Positions 51,796-59,825 of a stretch of 64,000 nucleotides of DNA are shown here, piece after piece; position 1 is the stretch's first letter; each line of letters begins with the position of its first letter. Under the pieces are notes generated by a model. That model worked only from the letters and a program-made list of their open reading frames with translations. It had not been told where the DNA came from and ran no database searches. This stretch comes from Actinoplanes couchii (GTDB lineage Bacteria; Actinomycetota; Actinomycetes; Mycobacteriales; Micromonosporaceae). The stretch is from assembly GCF_016862075.1 (NCBI RefSeq), contig NZ_BOMG01000097.1, positions 109,448 to 173,447 of the forward strand. Reading direction: 5' to 3'. The translations under genes and the position numbers were made by a program.

Positions 51796-52152
51796 ATGAC
51801 ACGCATCAAAGCCGCCGCAGCCCTCGCTGCCGCCGCACTCCTGCCCACCGCCCTCGCCGCCACACCCGCGCAAGCAGCACTCGCCGCCTGTGACTGCCCG
51901 TCCGGCTACTCCTGCTACTGGACCGGCCTCAACGGCACCGGCCAGCGCTGGGTCGCCCCCACCTGCGGAACCCACTACCTGAACGAGCCGTTCAAAGACA
52001 ACATCTACTCCGCCAAGAACGGCGGCAGCGACCTCGCCATCATGTACCAGCTGAGCAACGGCTGGTGGGAGCTCAAGGGCTACCTCTACCCCGGCGAACA
52101 GGGCAACTTCCACGCCTATACCGGCATGGACGTCGTAGCCATCGACTGCTGA
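51796..52152 (+). CDS. Secreted peptidase-inhibitor I36-like protein
   Basis: A 118-residue secreted protein. A signal peptide ends near AQA at residue 27. The mature domain has the I36 pattern: CPSGYSCYWTGLNGTGQRW, LNEPFKDNIYSAKNGG and a terminal Cys, giving a small crystallin-like fold with paired Cys. Related Streptomyces proteins inhibit metalloproteases. It stands alone. Confidence 0.77.
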   Translation: MTRIKAAAALAAAALLPTALAATPAQAALAACDCPSGYSCYWTGLNGTGQRWVAPTCGTHYLNEPFKDNIYSAKNGGSDLAIMYQLSNGWWELKGYLYPGEQGNFHAYTGMDVVAIDC

Positions 52153-52201
52153 CCACAGGCGCCGGGCCTGGCGTGGCCCGGCACCTGCTACCAATGACGC
52201 C

Positions 52202-52663
52202 ATGCACACGATCACCGTCGACGATCTCACCGGGCCCGCCATCGCCGCCCTCCTGCAGGAACACGTCGACGACATGCGCCGCATCAGCCCACCCGACAGC
52301 AAACACGCCCTCGACCTCGACGGCCTGAGGCAACCCGCAATAACCCTCTGGACTCTGTACGACGAACAACAGCTCCTCGGCTGCGGCGCCCTCAAACAAC
52401 TCACCCCCACCACCGGCGAAATCAAGTCGATGCGCACCGCCACCACCGCCCAACGCCGCGGCGTCGCCTCAGCCCTGCTCACCCACCTCATCGACGAAGC
52501 CCGCCACCGCGGATACACCGACCTCTACCTGGAAACCGGCACCGACCCGTACTTCACCCCCGCCCACACCCTGTACACCCGCTTCGGCTTCACCCCCTGC
52601 CCACCCTTCGCCGACTACCGCCCCGACCCGCACAGCACCCACTTCACCAAGGCCCTCCGGTGA
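52202..52663 (+). CDS. GNAT N-acetyltransferase
   Basis: A 153-residue acetyltransferase. GCGALKQLTPTTGEIKSMRT, QRRGVASALLTHLI (the pyrophosphate-binding turn) and ETGTDPYFTPAHTLYTRFGF are the GNAT motifs. The acceptor is unknown. The GTG of the DUF3626 gene overlaps its stop by four bases. Confidence 0.9.
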   Translation: MHTITVDDLTGPAIAALLQEHVDDMRRISPPDSKHALDLDGLRQPAITLWTLYDEQQLLGCGALKQLTPTTGEIKSMRTATTAQRRGVASALLTHLIDEARHRGYTDLYLETGTDPYFTPAHTLYTRFGFTPCPPFADYRPDPHSTHFTKALR

Positions 52664-53502
52664 CCGGCACCCACTGGGCCACCACCGCCGTAACCCACGT
52701 CCGCAACCAGGCCCACGGCGAACCGATCGACCCCACCTGGCGCGTCACCCTGCACTTCCACCCCGACCGCGCAACCGGCGACACCACCATCCTGCGCGCG
52801 ATCGCCACCGACAGCCGCTACCGCTCCCAGTTCGAAATCGGCACCAGCAACGGCGGCATGACAGCCCACCCCGGCGGCGACCGCTGGAACTGGGAATCCC
52901 GCCTCTTCAGCGGCGCCTACGACCAGGCCCCACCCACCGCCCGCCCGGTATACGGCTCCCTCAACCACCGCATGCGCCCCTACGGCGGCTCACCCCGCTT
53001 CGGATCCGCCCACCTGCGCCTCAACACCGCCACCCTGACCCGCACCACCCTGTGCTACCCCGACAGCGTCTTCGAACCCGTAGCCCTCGCCACCACCGAC
53101 CGCTGCGCCCTGATCGAGTTGGCCGACACCGACGACCAGGACCTGCTCGACGACTACATCGAGGCCCACGTACACGGAGGCGTCATCCTCACCCGAGACG
53201 CCGAAGCCCTCGTCCTGGACCCCAGCTTCCGCAACACCGAGATAGAGACCGACGCCCACCTGCTCGGCATCCCCGTCCAATGGCACCAGGGCTTCCAGAC
53301 CGACATCGACGAGATCGCCGCCCACCCCGACTACCGGGGCCCCGAGATCGTCAAAGCCGCGACCCGGATAGCCCAGCAGGGTCTCCTGAACCCCCGCATC
53401 ATCGGCGAAGCGGTCCACAAAGCCGAATACGACCCCCAGACCCTCAAACGCGTCTGGCACTACACCGCACGCTTCGGCCACCCCGGGAAGACTCCTCGGT
53501 GA
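52660..53502 (+). CDS. DUF3626 family protein
   Basis: A 280-residue protein. RPVYGSLNHRMRPYGGSPRF and FGSAHLRL, then TTLCYPDSVFEPV, are the conserved strips of DUF3626, a family of unknown function. LDPSFRNTEIETDAHLLGIP follows. There is no signal or membrane segment. It is in an operon with the GNAT protein and overlaps the next reading frame by four bases. Confidence 0.82.
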   Translation: MTGTHWATTAVTHVRNQAHGEPIDPTWRVTLHFHPDRATGDTTILRAIATDSRYRSQFEIGTSNGGMTAHPGGDRWNWESRLFSGAYDQAPPTARPVYGSLNHRMRPYGGSPRFGSAHLRLNTATLTRTTLCYPDSVFEPVALATTDRCALIELADTDDQDLLDDYIEAHVHGGVILTRDAEALVLDPSFRNTEIETDAHLLGIPVQWHQGFQTDIDEIAAHPDYRGPEIVKAATRIAQQGLLNPRIIGEAVHKAEYDPQTLKRVWHYTARFGHPGKTPR

Positions 53503-54079
53503 TCGACCGGACTGCGGTGCGCGATGTGCGAGGCGACTCGGGCATCATCGTTCGAGAACTGCTCGACCGACTCGAACAACAACCGGATGCCGCCCTGTGG
53601 AAAGAACTCGACAGCCGGCTGGTAGTCGAGGCCGAATGCTGCTGCTCAGCAGGATTCGCCGCCCTGCCCGCACTCAGCCGGCTCGCCCGGTCCGACGACA
53701 CCGAGCAGCGTGACCGGGCGCTGGACCTCGCCGCGGTGATCACGCGGACGCCGCATCGAAATCACGAGGACGACCATCTGGCGTCATCGGCGGCCACGGG
53801 CACTACTCGGCAATCCGCGACCACGACGACGGCGACATACATCGAGTTCCGCTCCGCCCAGCCGCCCCGGCCGACCTGAGCGGAATACCTCGATGGATGT
53901 ACGACACCGCGATCGCCGGCGAAGACCTGATCCTGGCTGACGGCCTCACCCACCTCTTCGGCCAAGCCGAATGCAGCGCGTGCGGGAGCACGTTCGCCCT
54001 GGCCGACTGGTTCGAAGCGGAGAACAGTCCCGCCCAACCGATAGATCCCATCGTGCCGAGAACCGACCGCTCAAGCTGA
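53499..54079 (+). pseudogene. Frameshifted gene with HEAT-like N-terminus and zinc-ribbon-like C-terminus
   Basis: The GTG frame reads LLDRLEQQPDAALWKELDSR and GFAALPALSRLAR, a pattern seen in many actinobacterial HEAT-like proteins, until about residue 90, then turns into Thr-rich nonsense to 53879. A second frame continues with YSAIRDHDDGDIHRVPLRPA and LILADGLTHLFGQAECSACG to 54079. The two frames look like parts of one protein separated by a shift and probably a deletion. Confidence 0.5.
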
Positions 54080-54202
54080 TCCCTGCTCCCGACGTCGGGA
54101 GTGAACCCGCAGCCCTCCGCCCGGCAAGACCTTTGTGGTGTCGGCGAAGCCGTCCTTGTAGGTGTTCAAAGGTGCGGCTTGCCGCACTACCTCTAAGGTT
54201 TC
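54080..54202. other. Short gap, nothing recognised
   Basis: No coding pattern or strong hairpin is evident in this stretch before the minus-strand remnant. Confidence 0.3.
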
Positions 54203-54219
54203 CTAGGACACTAGTTTGA
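54201..54219. repeat. Direct repeat, left copy
   Basis: TCCTAGGACACTAGTTTGA matches TCCTAGGACAATAGGTTGA at 55651 at 17 of 19 positions. The two bracket the alkD-like gene. Confidence 0.55.
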
Positions 54220-54388
54220 TTGGCTGGCCCCGGAAGAGCACCAGCTACCCGTGCTGAAGCAGCCGCCAAGCTTCAAAATTGGACGGGCGATAGTCCCACC
54301 CGACCCCGCGGGCGGCCAGCCATGACGGGCGATGAGCTGCGAAGATCCGTTCAAGCGACGGCGAGTAAATCTGCTGGTAGATCGACAT
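54203..54388 (-). pseudogene. Small minus-strand gene with an internal amber codon
   Basis: GAGGGGG lies before an ATG opening IYQQIYSPSLERIFAAHRPS and WDYRPSNFEAWRLLQHG, ending at a TAG (54245). The same frame then reads LVLFRGQPIKLVS to another TAG at 54203. Either a 47-residue peptide is made or this is a 61-codon piece with one nonsense change. The family is not recognised. Confidence 0.3.
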
Positions 54389-54523
54389 CCACCCCCTCAC
54401 GGATGCCCCAACGAGGGGTACCGAAGCCGGCTGCCCACCCTGGAAGACTGCGGGTGACCACCGCCCACAACACCAGCCACGGGGACGCGGTGGGTGCGGC
54501 GTACCCAAGTAGGGTTTTGGATC

Positions 54524-55627
54524 GTGCCTTTTGCTGACGAACTCATTGGTGTCCGGGCTGCTGACGGGCTGGTCGATGCCATCGCCGGGGTGGTTCCCGG
54601 GGAGCCGCTCGGGACGCTTCGGGCGGCGCGGGATCGGCTGGACGGGCTGGCTCTGCGGGAGCGCGCCGACCTGCTGCGGGACGCGCTGCTCGCCGATGTT
54701 CCGGGCAATTACCCCGAGCTGGCGCGGGTGGTGCGGGCCGCGACGCCGGCGTTCAGTGGGTGGATGGTCTGGCCGGTGACCTCGGCGGTGGCGTCGAAAG
54801 CGGTCACCGACGGCGGTACGGAGGCGTTCGACGACGCCCTGGCGATCATGGCCGAGTTGACCGGGCTGCTGACTGCCGAGTTCGCCGTCCGGACTCTGCT
54901 GCGGCACGACCTCGACCGGGCGCTCACCACCATGCTCGGGTGGGCCGGCTCGGACGACGCCGATGTGCGCCGGCTCGCCTCGGAGGGCTCCCGGCCCTAT
55001 CTGCCCTGGTCGGTGCGGGTTGCGGGGATTCTCGGGCGACCCGGCGCGACCGTGCCGATTCTGGACGCGCTGTACCGGGATCCGAGCGATTACGTCCGCC
55101 GTTCGGTCGCCAACCACCTCAACGACCTCAGCCGCGATCACCCGGACCTGGTCGTCGACACCGCCGCCCGCTGGCTTTCCGCCCCGGCGGCCACCACACT
55201 CCCCCTCGTCCGTCACGGCCTCCGCACGCTGATCAAACGTGGTCATCCGGGTGCGCTGGCCCTGCTCGGTTTCGGGGCCGACCACGAGACGCTGAGGGTC
55301 GGCGACCTCACCCTGGACCGGGACGTGGTGGCGCTCGGCGAGGCAGTCGAGTTCCGGACGACGATCACCAACGACGGCGCAGTGCCGGCCCGGCTGGCCA
55401 TCGATTACGTGGTCCATCACCGCAAGGCGAACGGCACAAGAACCGCAAAGATCTTCAAACTGACGACGGCCACGATCAACCCCGGAGACACGCTTGCGGT
55501 ACGCCGGAAGCACCAGTTCCGTCCGATCACGGCCAGGCGCTACTACTCGGGTTCACACGGCATCGCTCTGCTGGTGAACGGCGTAGCCACTCCGACAGCA
55601 GAGTTCGACCTGACGGTTGATGAGTGA
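54524..55627 (+). CDS. AlkD-like DNA alkylation repair HEAT protein
   Basis: A 367-residue protein. The N-terminal 240 residues are the HEAT-like AlkD fold: LRERADLLRDALLADVPGNY, GWMVWPVTSAVA and RRLASEGSRPYLPWSVRV, then DPSDYVRRSVANHLNDLSRD. The C-terminal 110 residues are a beta-sandwich seen in many actinobacterial members. AlkD-type enzymes remove positively charged alkylated bases. The GTG start is ten bases after AGGG. It is bracketed by the 19-base repeats. Confidence 0.87.
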   Translation: MPFADELIGVRAADGLVDAIAGVVPGEPLGTLRAARDRLDGLALRERADLLRDALLADVPGNYPELARVVRAATPAFSGWMVWPVTSAVASKAVTDGGTEAFDDALAIMAELTGLLTAEFAVRTLLRHDLDRALTTMLGWAGSDDADVRRLASEGSRPYLPWSVRVAGILGRPGATVPILDALYRDPSDYVRRSVANHLNDLSRDHPDLVVDTAARWLSAPAATTLPLVRHGLRTLIKRGHPGALALLGFGADHETLRVGDLTLDRDVVALGEAVEFRTTITNDGAVPARLAIDYVVHHRKANGTRTAKIFKLTTATINPGDTLAVRRKHQFRPITARRYYSGSHGIALLVNGVATPTAEFDLTVDE

Positions 55628-55650
55628 CACGGCGCACCCCGCCTAGGGCG

Positions 55651-55669
55651 TCCTAGGACAATAGGTTGA
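55651..55669. repeat. Direct repeat, right copy
   Basis: TCCTAGGACAATAGGTTGA, the partner of the repeat at 54201. It contains the stop codon and last codons of the NADAR gene, and its core GTCCTAGGAC is a palindrome. Confidence 0.55.
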
Positions 55670-56090
55670 AGCGGGTGCGCATCAGGATCCGCCCGAGCAT
55701 GTTCTTCCCGTTCCCGGTCCGGCCTCTCCCCCAGTAGTGGTCGGAACCGGTGTCCTCGACGATCTCCTCATCGCCGGTATCCAGCAGAACGGCCCGGATA
55801 TCGGCGTGCGCCCGGAACTTGGCCAGGACCGCCCGGCGCATCACGTCGTCCTTGACCCGTTCCCAGTCCCGGCGCAGCGGCCGCCCCCGATCACGCCCCA
55901 CCTCAGCCGCCCGCAGCGGATCCGGCGCCCGCCGAACAGCGTCGGCATGCCGGGTGCCGGCGAACTTCTGCGCCTGGAAGTAGTGCTCAGAGGTGGGCCA
56001 CCACTGGCCGTCGAGGTCGAACCCGTGATCGGAGAAGTTGGAGAAACAGCCGTACGGGACCTCGTCGGCCCCATAGAAGTAGATCGTCAC
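55653..56090 (-). CDS. NADAR family protein (YbiA-like)
   Basis: A 145-residue enzyme. FYGADEVPYGCFSNFSDHGF, WPTSEHYFQAQKFAG and YWGRGRTGNGKNMLGRILM are diagnostic of the NADAR/YbiA-like fold. Members hydrolyse N-glycosidic bonds of riboflavin intermediates or ADP-ribosylated guanine in DNA. The GTG at 56090 gives the usual N-terminus; the frame is open to 56123. It is convergent with the AlkD-like gene. Confidence 0.88.
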   Translation of the reverse strand: MTIYFYGADEVPYGCFSNFSDHGFDLDGQWWPTSEHYFQAQKFAGTRHADAVRRAPDPLRAAEVGRDRGRPLRRDWERVKDDVMRRAVLAKFRAHADIRAVLLDTGDEEIVEDTGSDHYWGRGRTGNGKNMLGRILMRTRFNLLS

Positions 56091-56169
56091 CTGAGCCCCG
56101 GTGCAGTGGTAGTGGCCCCGCACGCTGCCACGGAACCCGGCGAGCGGACAACTGAATTCGCCAAACCCT

Positions 56170-56187
56170 ATACTCGCATGCGAGTAT
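56170..56187. promoter_or_regulatory. Perfect 18-base palindrome before padR
   Basis: ATACTCGCATGCGAGTAT is identical on both strands and lies 35 bases before the padR GTG, most likely over its promoter. It is a strong candidate PadR operator. Confidence 0.6.
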
Positions 56188-56221
56188 TCGTACGCGAGGA
56201 ATCGGCGAAGGTGGGATCACC

Positions 56222-56866
56222 GTGACGAAACGCAGGGTCAGCAACCTCATGGCGCTCGCCGTGCTCGCGGTGCTGGCTCAGCGCCCGATGCACCCCTACG
56301 AGATCGCGACGACGCTGCGGGGGCAGGGCAAGGACGGCGACTTCGAGATCAAGTGGGGTTCGCTCTACACGGTCATCCGCAACTTGGACAAGCACCACCT
56401 GGTCGCCGCGGTCGGCAGCAGTCGTGCGGGCGCCCGTCCGGAGCGGACCGTCTACCGGATCACCGGCGACGGGCGGGACGAGCTGGTCGACTGGGCTCGC
56501 GAGCTGGTCCGCACCCCGGTCACCGAGCGCACCCGGTTCCGGGCGGGGCTGTCGGTGCTCAGCATCCTGCGGCCGGACGAGGCGGTCGAGTTGCTGCGAC
56601 AGCGCCTGGACCTGACCCGGGAGAGCATCACGGCGGCCCGCGCGTCGCTGGCCGGCCACGCGGGGCGGGTGCCGCGGCTGTTCCTCGTCGAGGTGGAGTA
56701 CGACCTGGCGATCCAGGAAGCGGAAGCCGCCTGGATCGCCGCTCTGGTCGCCGATATCACCGACGGCGTGTTTCCCGGCCTGGAGGCCTGGCGGGTTTTC
56801 CACGAGACCGGCGAGATCCCGCCTGAACTGGCCGAACTCGCGAAGAACGACCACCAGCAGGAGTAG
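56222..56866 (+). CDS. PadR family regulator (Vir_act_alpha_C type)
   Basis: A 214-residue regulator. RPMHPYEIATTLRGQGKDGD and KWGSLYTVIRNLDKHHLV form the PadR winged helix; the C-terminal 100 residues are the helical dimerisation domain. The GTG follows AAGGTGGG by six bases. It is 16 bases ahead of the FAD monooxygenase gene and in the same operon, so that enzyme is its probable target. Confidence 0.9.
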   Translation: MTKRRVSNLMALAVLAVLAQRPMHPYEIATTLRGQGKDGDFEIKWGSLYTVIRNLDKHHLVAAVGSSRAGARPERTVYRITGDGRDELVDWARELVRTPVTERTRFRAGLSVLSILRPDEAVELLRQRLDLTRESITAARASLAGHAGRVPRLFLVEVEYDLAIQEAEAAWIAALVADITDGVFPGLEAWRVFHETGEIPPELAELAKNDHQQE

Positions 56867-56882
56867 CCCGGAGGAGACGGCG

Positions 56883-58100
56883 ATGCCCGGAGTCCGAACA
56901 GCGATCATCATCGGCGGCGGTATCGCCGGTCCCGTGACGGCACTGGCGCTGCGCCGCGCCGGCATCGAGGCGACCGTCCACGAGGCCTACCCAGCCGGCG
57001 GCGGCGAGCTGGGCGGCACTCTCACGCTCGCGCCCAACGGTGTCGCCGCGCTGAGCCATGTCGGTGCCGACGAGGCGGTCGTCGCACGGACGACACCGAT
57101 CACGCGGCAGATCATGACGGCCGGGGACCGGCGGGTGGAACTGCCGGCCCTGCGCGGTGCTCCCCCGCTGCGGGTCATCTCCCGAGGCGACCTGCACCGG
57201 ACACTCGGCGAGCTGACCAGCGCCGCCGGCATCACCGTCGCCTACGAGAAGCGGATGACCGGCGTACGGCAGGGCCCGGCCGGTGTCACCGCCGAGTTCG
57301 CCGACGGCGGCACCGCCACCGCGGACATCCTGATCGGCGCCGACGGTGTCCGGTCCATCACCCGCCGGCTGATCGACCCGCAGGCGCCCGGGCCGCGGTA
57401 CACCGGAACGCTCGGCTTCGAGGCGGTGGCGAGTGCGGAGGTCGGCGTCGAGCCCGGCACGCTGACGTTCGGTTTCGGGCGGGGCGCGTTCTATCTGTAC
57501 TGGCCGGAGCCGGGCGGCGGCACCCGGTGGGGTGTCAACCTGCCGTGGCCGCGGTCGTTGACCGTGCCCGAGGCGCGGGCGGTGGGCACGGCGCGGTGGG
57601 CCGGCATCCTCCGGGACACGTTCGCCGCCGACCGGCCCGGCCACGATCTGTCGTCGACCACCGATCCGGACGGCCTGCAGATCGCCGGGGCGATGCAGAT
57701 CATGCCGCCGGTCCCGCACTGGCACCGGGGCCGGATGGTGCTGGTCGGCGACGCGGCGCACGCGCCGTCGAGCACCTCCGGTCAGGGTGCCTCGCTGACT
57801 GTCGAGAGTGCGGTGCAACTGGCCCGCTGTCTGCGCGACATCGCGGATGTCCCGGCCGCGTTCGCGACGTACGAGCGGTTGCGGCGCGGCCGTGTCGAAC
57901 GGATCGCCGCCCGGGCGGCCCGCATCAACCAGGCCAAGGTTCCGGGCCCGCTGGCCCGGGCTCTGATGCCGGTCGTCATGCCGGCCCTGGTGAAGCTGAT
58001 GAGTCCCGAGCGGACGATCGGCCCGGACCACCGGTACACCATCGACTGGGCCTCACATGCCGAGCACCGTGGGGGTGGGCGGGGCGCCCTTGCGGAGTAG
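56883..58100 (+). CDS. FAD-dependent monooxygenase (PHBH-type)
   Basis: A 405-residue flavoprotein hydroxylase. AIIIGGGIAGPVTALALRRAG is shortened here to its core GGGIAG (residues 11-16), the FAD-binding turn; ADILIGADGVRS holds the DG motif; VLVGDAAHAPSSTSGQGASL is the FAD ribityl-binding GD motif. It probably hydroxylates an aromatic or an antibiotic. The C-terminus overlaps the convergent MerR-NUDIX gene by 48 bases. Confidence 0.92.
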   Translation: MPGVRTAIIIGGGIAGPVTALALRRAGIEATVHEAYPAGGGELGGTLTLAPNGVAALSHVGADEAVVARTTPITRQIMTAGDRRVELPALRGAPPLRVISRGDLHRTLGELTSAAGITVAYEKRMTGVRQGPAGVTAEFADGGTATADILIGADGVRSITRRLIDPQAPGPRYTGTLGFEAVASAEVGVEPGTLTFGFGRGAFYLYWPEPGGGTRWGVNLPWPRSLTVPEARAVGTARWAGILRDTFAADRPGHDLSSTTDPDGLQIAGAMQIMPPVPHWHRGRMVLVGDAAHAPSSTSGQGASLTVESAVQLARCLRDIADVPAAFATYERLRRGRVERIAARAARINQAKVPGPLARALMPVVMPALVKLMSPERTIGPDHRYTIDWASHAEHRGGGRGALAE

Positions 58101-58880
58101 TTCGGACAGTGGGGTGGCCAGGTCTCGTGGGGAGAACAGGTCGGGGCCCCGGTAGGTGGCGATGTCACGCAGTGGCCACCAGCGCAACTCGGTGATGTTC
58201 TCGGCGGCGAGTTCGGTGTCGGAGAGGGCTCCGTGGGGGCGGAACTTGTCGGTGCGGATCAGGAAGTAGTCGTTGGCTGTGGTGGCGAACTCCTGCCTCC
58301 ACACGTACGGCGGATCGGTCTCGACCGTGAGACCCACCTCCTCGGCCAGCTCGCGGCGTAGCGCCGTCAACGGCATCTCGCCGGGTTCCAGGCCTCCGCC
58401 GGGGGCCGCCCACACCACCTGGCCCGGTGGGTCGGGCAGGAGGTGCCGGCACAGCAGGATCCGGTGGTCGGGGGTGACGATCAGGGCCCGGGCCGAGTGC
58501 CGGCGCGGCGGTTCGTCGCGGCAAGGGACGCCGGTGAGCATGTTGCCGGTGGCGCCGGTGATCACCTCGTCGAGGCGGGTCCGGGTCCGGAGCAGGTCGG
58601 TGATGGTCCGGTCGATGCGGGCGCGTTCGGCCGTCAGGCGGGTGACCAGGGCGGGTGTGGCCCGGTCGCCGGTGACGCACGGCAGCAGCTCGACGATGGT
58701 GCGGCTGCTCAGGCCGGCCTGGTACAGCTCCTGGATCAGCTCCACCCGGCCGACCGCGCTGTCGGGATAGCGGCGCCGGCCGCTGGTGGTGCGCTCGGCG
58801 GTGAGCAGGTCCTGTTCCTCGTAGTAGCGCAGCGCCCGGACGCTGACTCCGGTCCGGGCGGCGAGTTCACCGATACGCAT
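58053..58880 (-). CDS. MerR-NUDIX fusion regulator
   Basis: A 275-residue fusion. Residues 1-110 are a MerR regulator (RIGELAARTGVSVRALRYYE, then a coiled coil ending near 108). Residues 128-275 are a NUDIX hydrolase-type domain; its box begins GGGLEPGE at 161 and continues to RRELAEEVGL, so the catalytic Glu residues are present. It may sense a nucleotide or sugar-nucleotide via the NUDIX fold. It is divergent from an alpha/beta hydrolase gene that has a MerR-type promoter. Confidence 0.9.
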   Translation of the reverse strand: MRIGELAARTGVSVRALRYYEEQDLLTAERTTSGRRRYPDSAVGRVELIQELYQAGLSSRTIVELLPCVTGDRATPALVTRLTAERARIDRTITDLLRTRTRLDEVITGATGNMLTGVPCRDEPPRRHSARALIVTPDHRILLCRHLLPDPPGQVVWAAPGGGLEPGEMPLTALRRELAEEVGLTVETDPPYVWRQEFATTANDYFLIRTDKFRPHGALSDTELAAENITELRWWPLRDIATYRGPDLFSPRDLATPLSELLRKGAPPTPTVLGM

Positions 58881-58883
58881 GAC

Positions 58884-58914
58884 TTGATTCTGACGTCAAC
58901 GTCAGGTTCTAGCG
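58884..58914 (+). promoter_or_regulatory. MerR-type promoter of the hydrolase gene
   Basis: TTGATT and CTAGCG are separated by exactly 19 bases containing the perfect dyad CTGACGT-CA-ACGTCAG. The ATG is nine bases beyond, so the mRNA is probably leaderless. The MerR-NUDIX protein is the obvious activator. Confidence 0.65.
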
Positions 58915-58922
58915 TGACCGGC

Positions 58923-59717
58923 ATGACCACCACACCGATCGTGTCGATCAAACCGCTCACCATCACCACCGAACACCGGGACCATGACCTGCGGGTACGG
59001 GTGACCGCCCCGCTCACCGGCGACGATCTCCCGGTCGTGGTGTTCGTGCACGGGTTCGGTGCGAACCTGGACGGTTACGCGCCGCTGACCGACCACTGGG
59101 CCGCCCACGGGTTCGTGGTGATCCAGGCGACCCACCACGACGCCCCCGGGGATCCGGCCGCCTGGCGTCTTCGGGTCCTGGACGTGCGGCGGATCCTGGA
59201 CGAACTCGGCAGTCTGGCGCCGCGGGCGGATCGGAGCCGGGTGGTCGCGGCCGGGCATTCGTTCGGGGGCCAGACCGCGGGTGTCCTGGTGGGGCTGCGG
59301 GTCACCGACCCGGTGAGCGGGGTGGCCGAGGATCTGTCCGATCCGCGGGTGATGGCGAGCATCCAGCTGGCCACGGCCGGTGCGGGTGGTGACCATCTGA
59401 CGCCGTTCGCGCTGGAGCACGCGCCCTGGCTGCGGGAGCAGGACTTCTCGCACATGACCAGGCCGGGGCTGGTGGTCGCCGGGGATCGGGACGAGTTGCC
59501 GCTGTCGACCCGGGGGCCGTCGTGGACCACCGATCCGTACACGTTGCGGGGCGGGGACCGGAGTCTGGTGGTGGTTCCGGGTGGGGAGCACTTCCTCGGC
59601 GGTATCTCCGGTTATCGGGTGGCGGAGACCACCGACGAGGATCCGGAGCGGGTCGCCCTGGTCCAGAGGGTGACGCTGGAGTTCCTGCGGCGGGTCACGG
59701 GCGTGAAGGACCGGTAG
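58923..59717 (+). CDS. Alpha/beta hydrolase (chlorophyllase/PAF-AH-like)
   Basis: A 264-residue hydrolase. VVVFVHGFGANLDGYAPLTD carries the oxyanion loop, GHSFGG the nucleophile Ser, GDRDELP the Asp and GGEHFLG the His. The layout resembles actinobacterial chlorophyllase-like or poly(ester) hydrolases. The start is fixed by the MerR-type promoter upstream. It stands alone as the target of the divergent regulator. Confidence 0.9.
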   Translation: MTTTPIVSIKPLTITTEHRDHDLRVRVTAPLTGDDLPVVVFVHGFGANLDGYAPLTDHWAAHGFVVIQATHHDAPGDPAAWRLRVLDVRRILDELGSLAPRADRSRVVAAGHSFGGQTAGVLVGLRVTDPVSGVAEDLSDPRVMASIQLATAGAGGDHLTPFALEHAPWLREQDFSHMTRPGLVVAGDRDELPLSTRGPSWTTDPYTLRGGDRSLVVVPGGEHFLGGISGYRVAETTDEDPERVALVQRVTLEFLRRVTGVKDR

Positions 59718-59723
59718 TTCGCA

Positions 59724-59800
59724 TACGCCCGGCGGCCGCGCCGTCGGCCTGGTGCGACGCCCTGCTCGCGGGGTCGGAGCAGCGCTGTTCGCCGGGCGTA
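59724..59800. other. Three-way-junction-like structured element
   Basis: TACGCCCGGCG (59724-59734) pairs with CGCCGGGCGTA (59790-59800) over 11 bases. Inside are two hairpins, CGTCG/CGACG (59742, 59755) and CTGCTC/GAGCAG (59762, 59777). It lies between convergent genes and may be a complex terminator or a small RNA. Confidence 0.4.
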
Positions 59801-59825
59801 CGAAAAAACCGGTCCTTCTCTTAGA

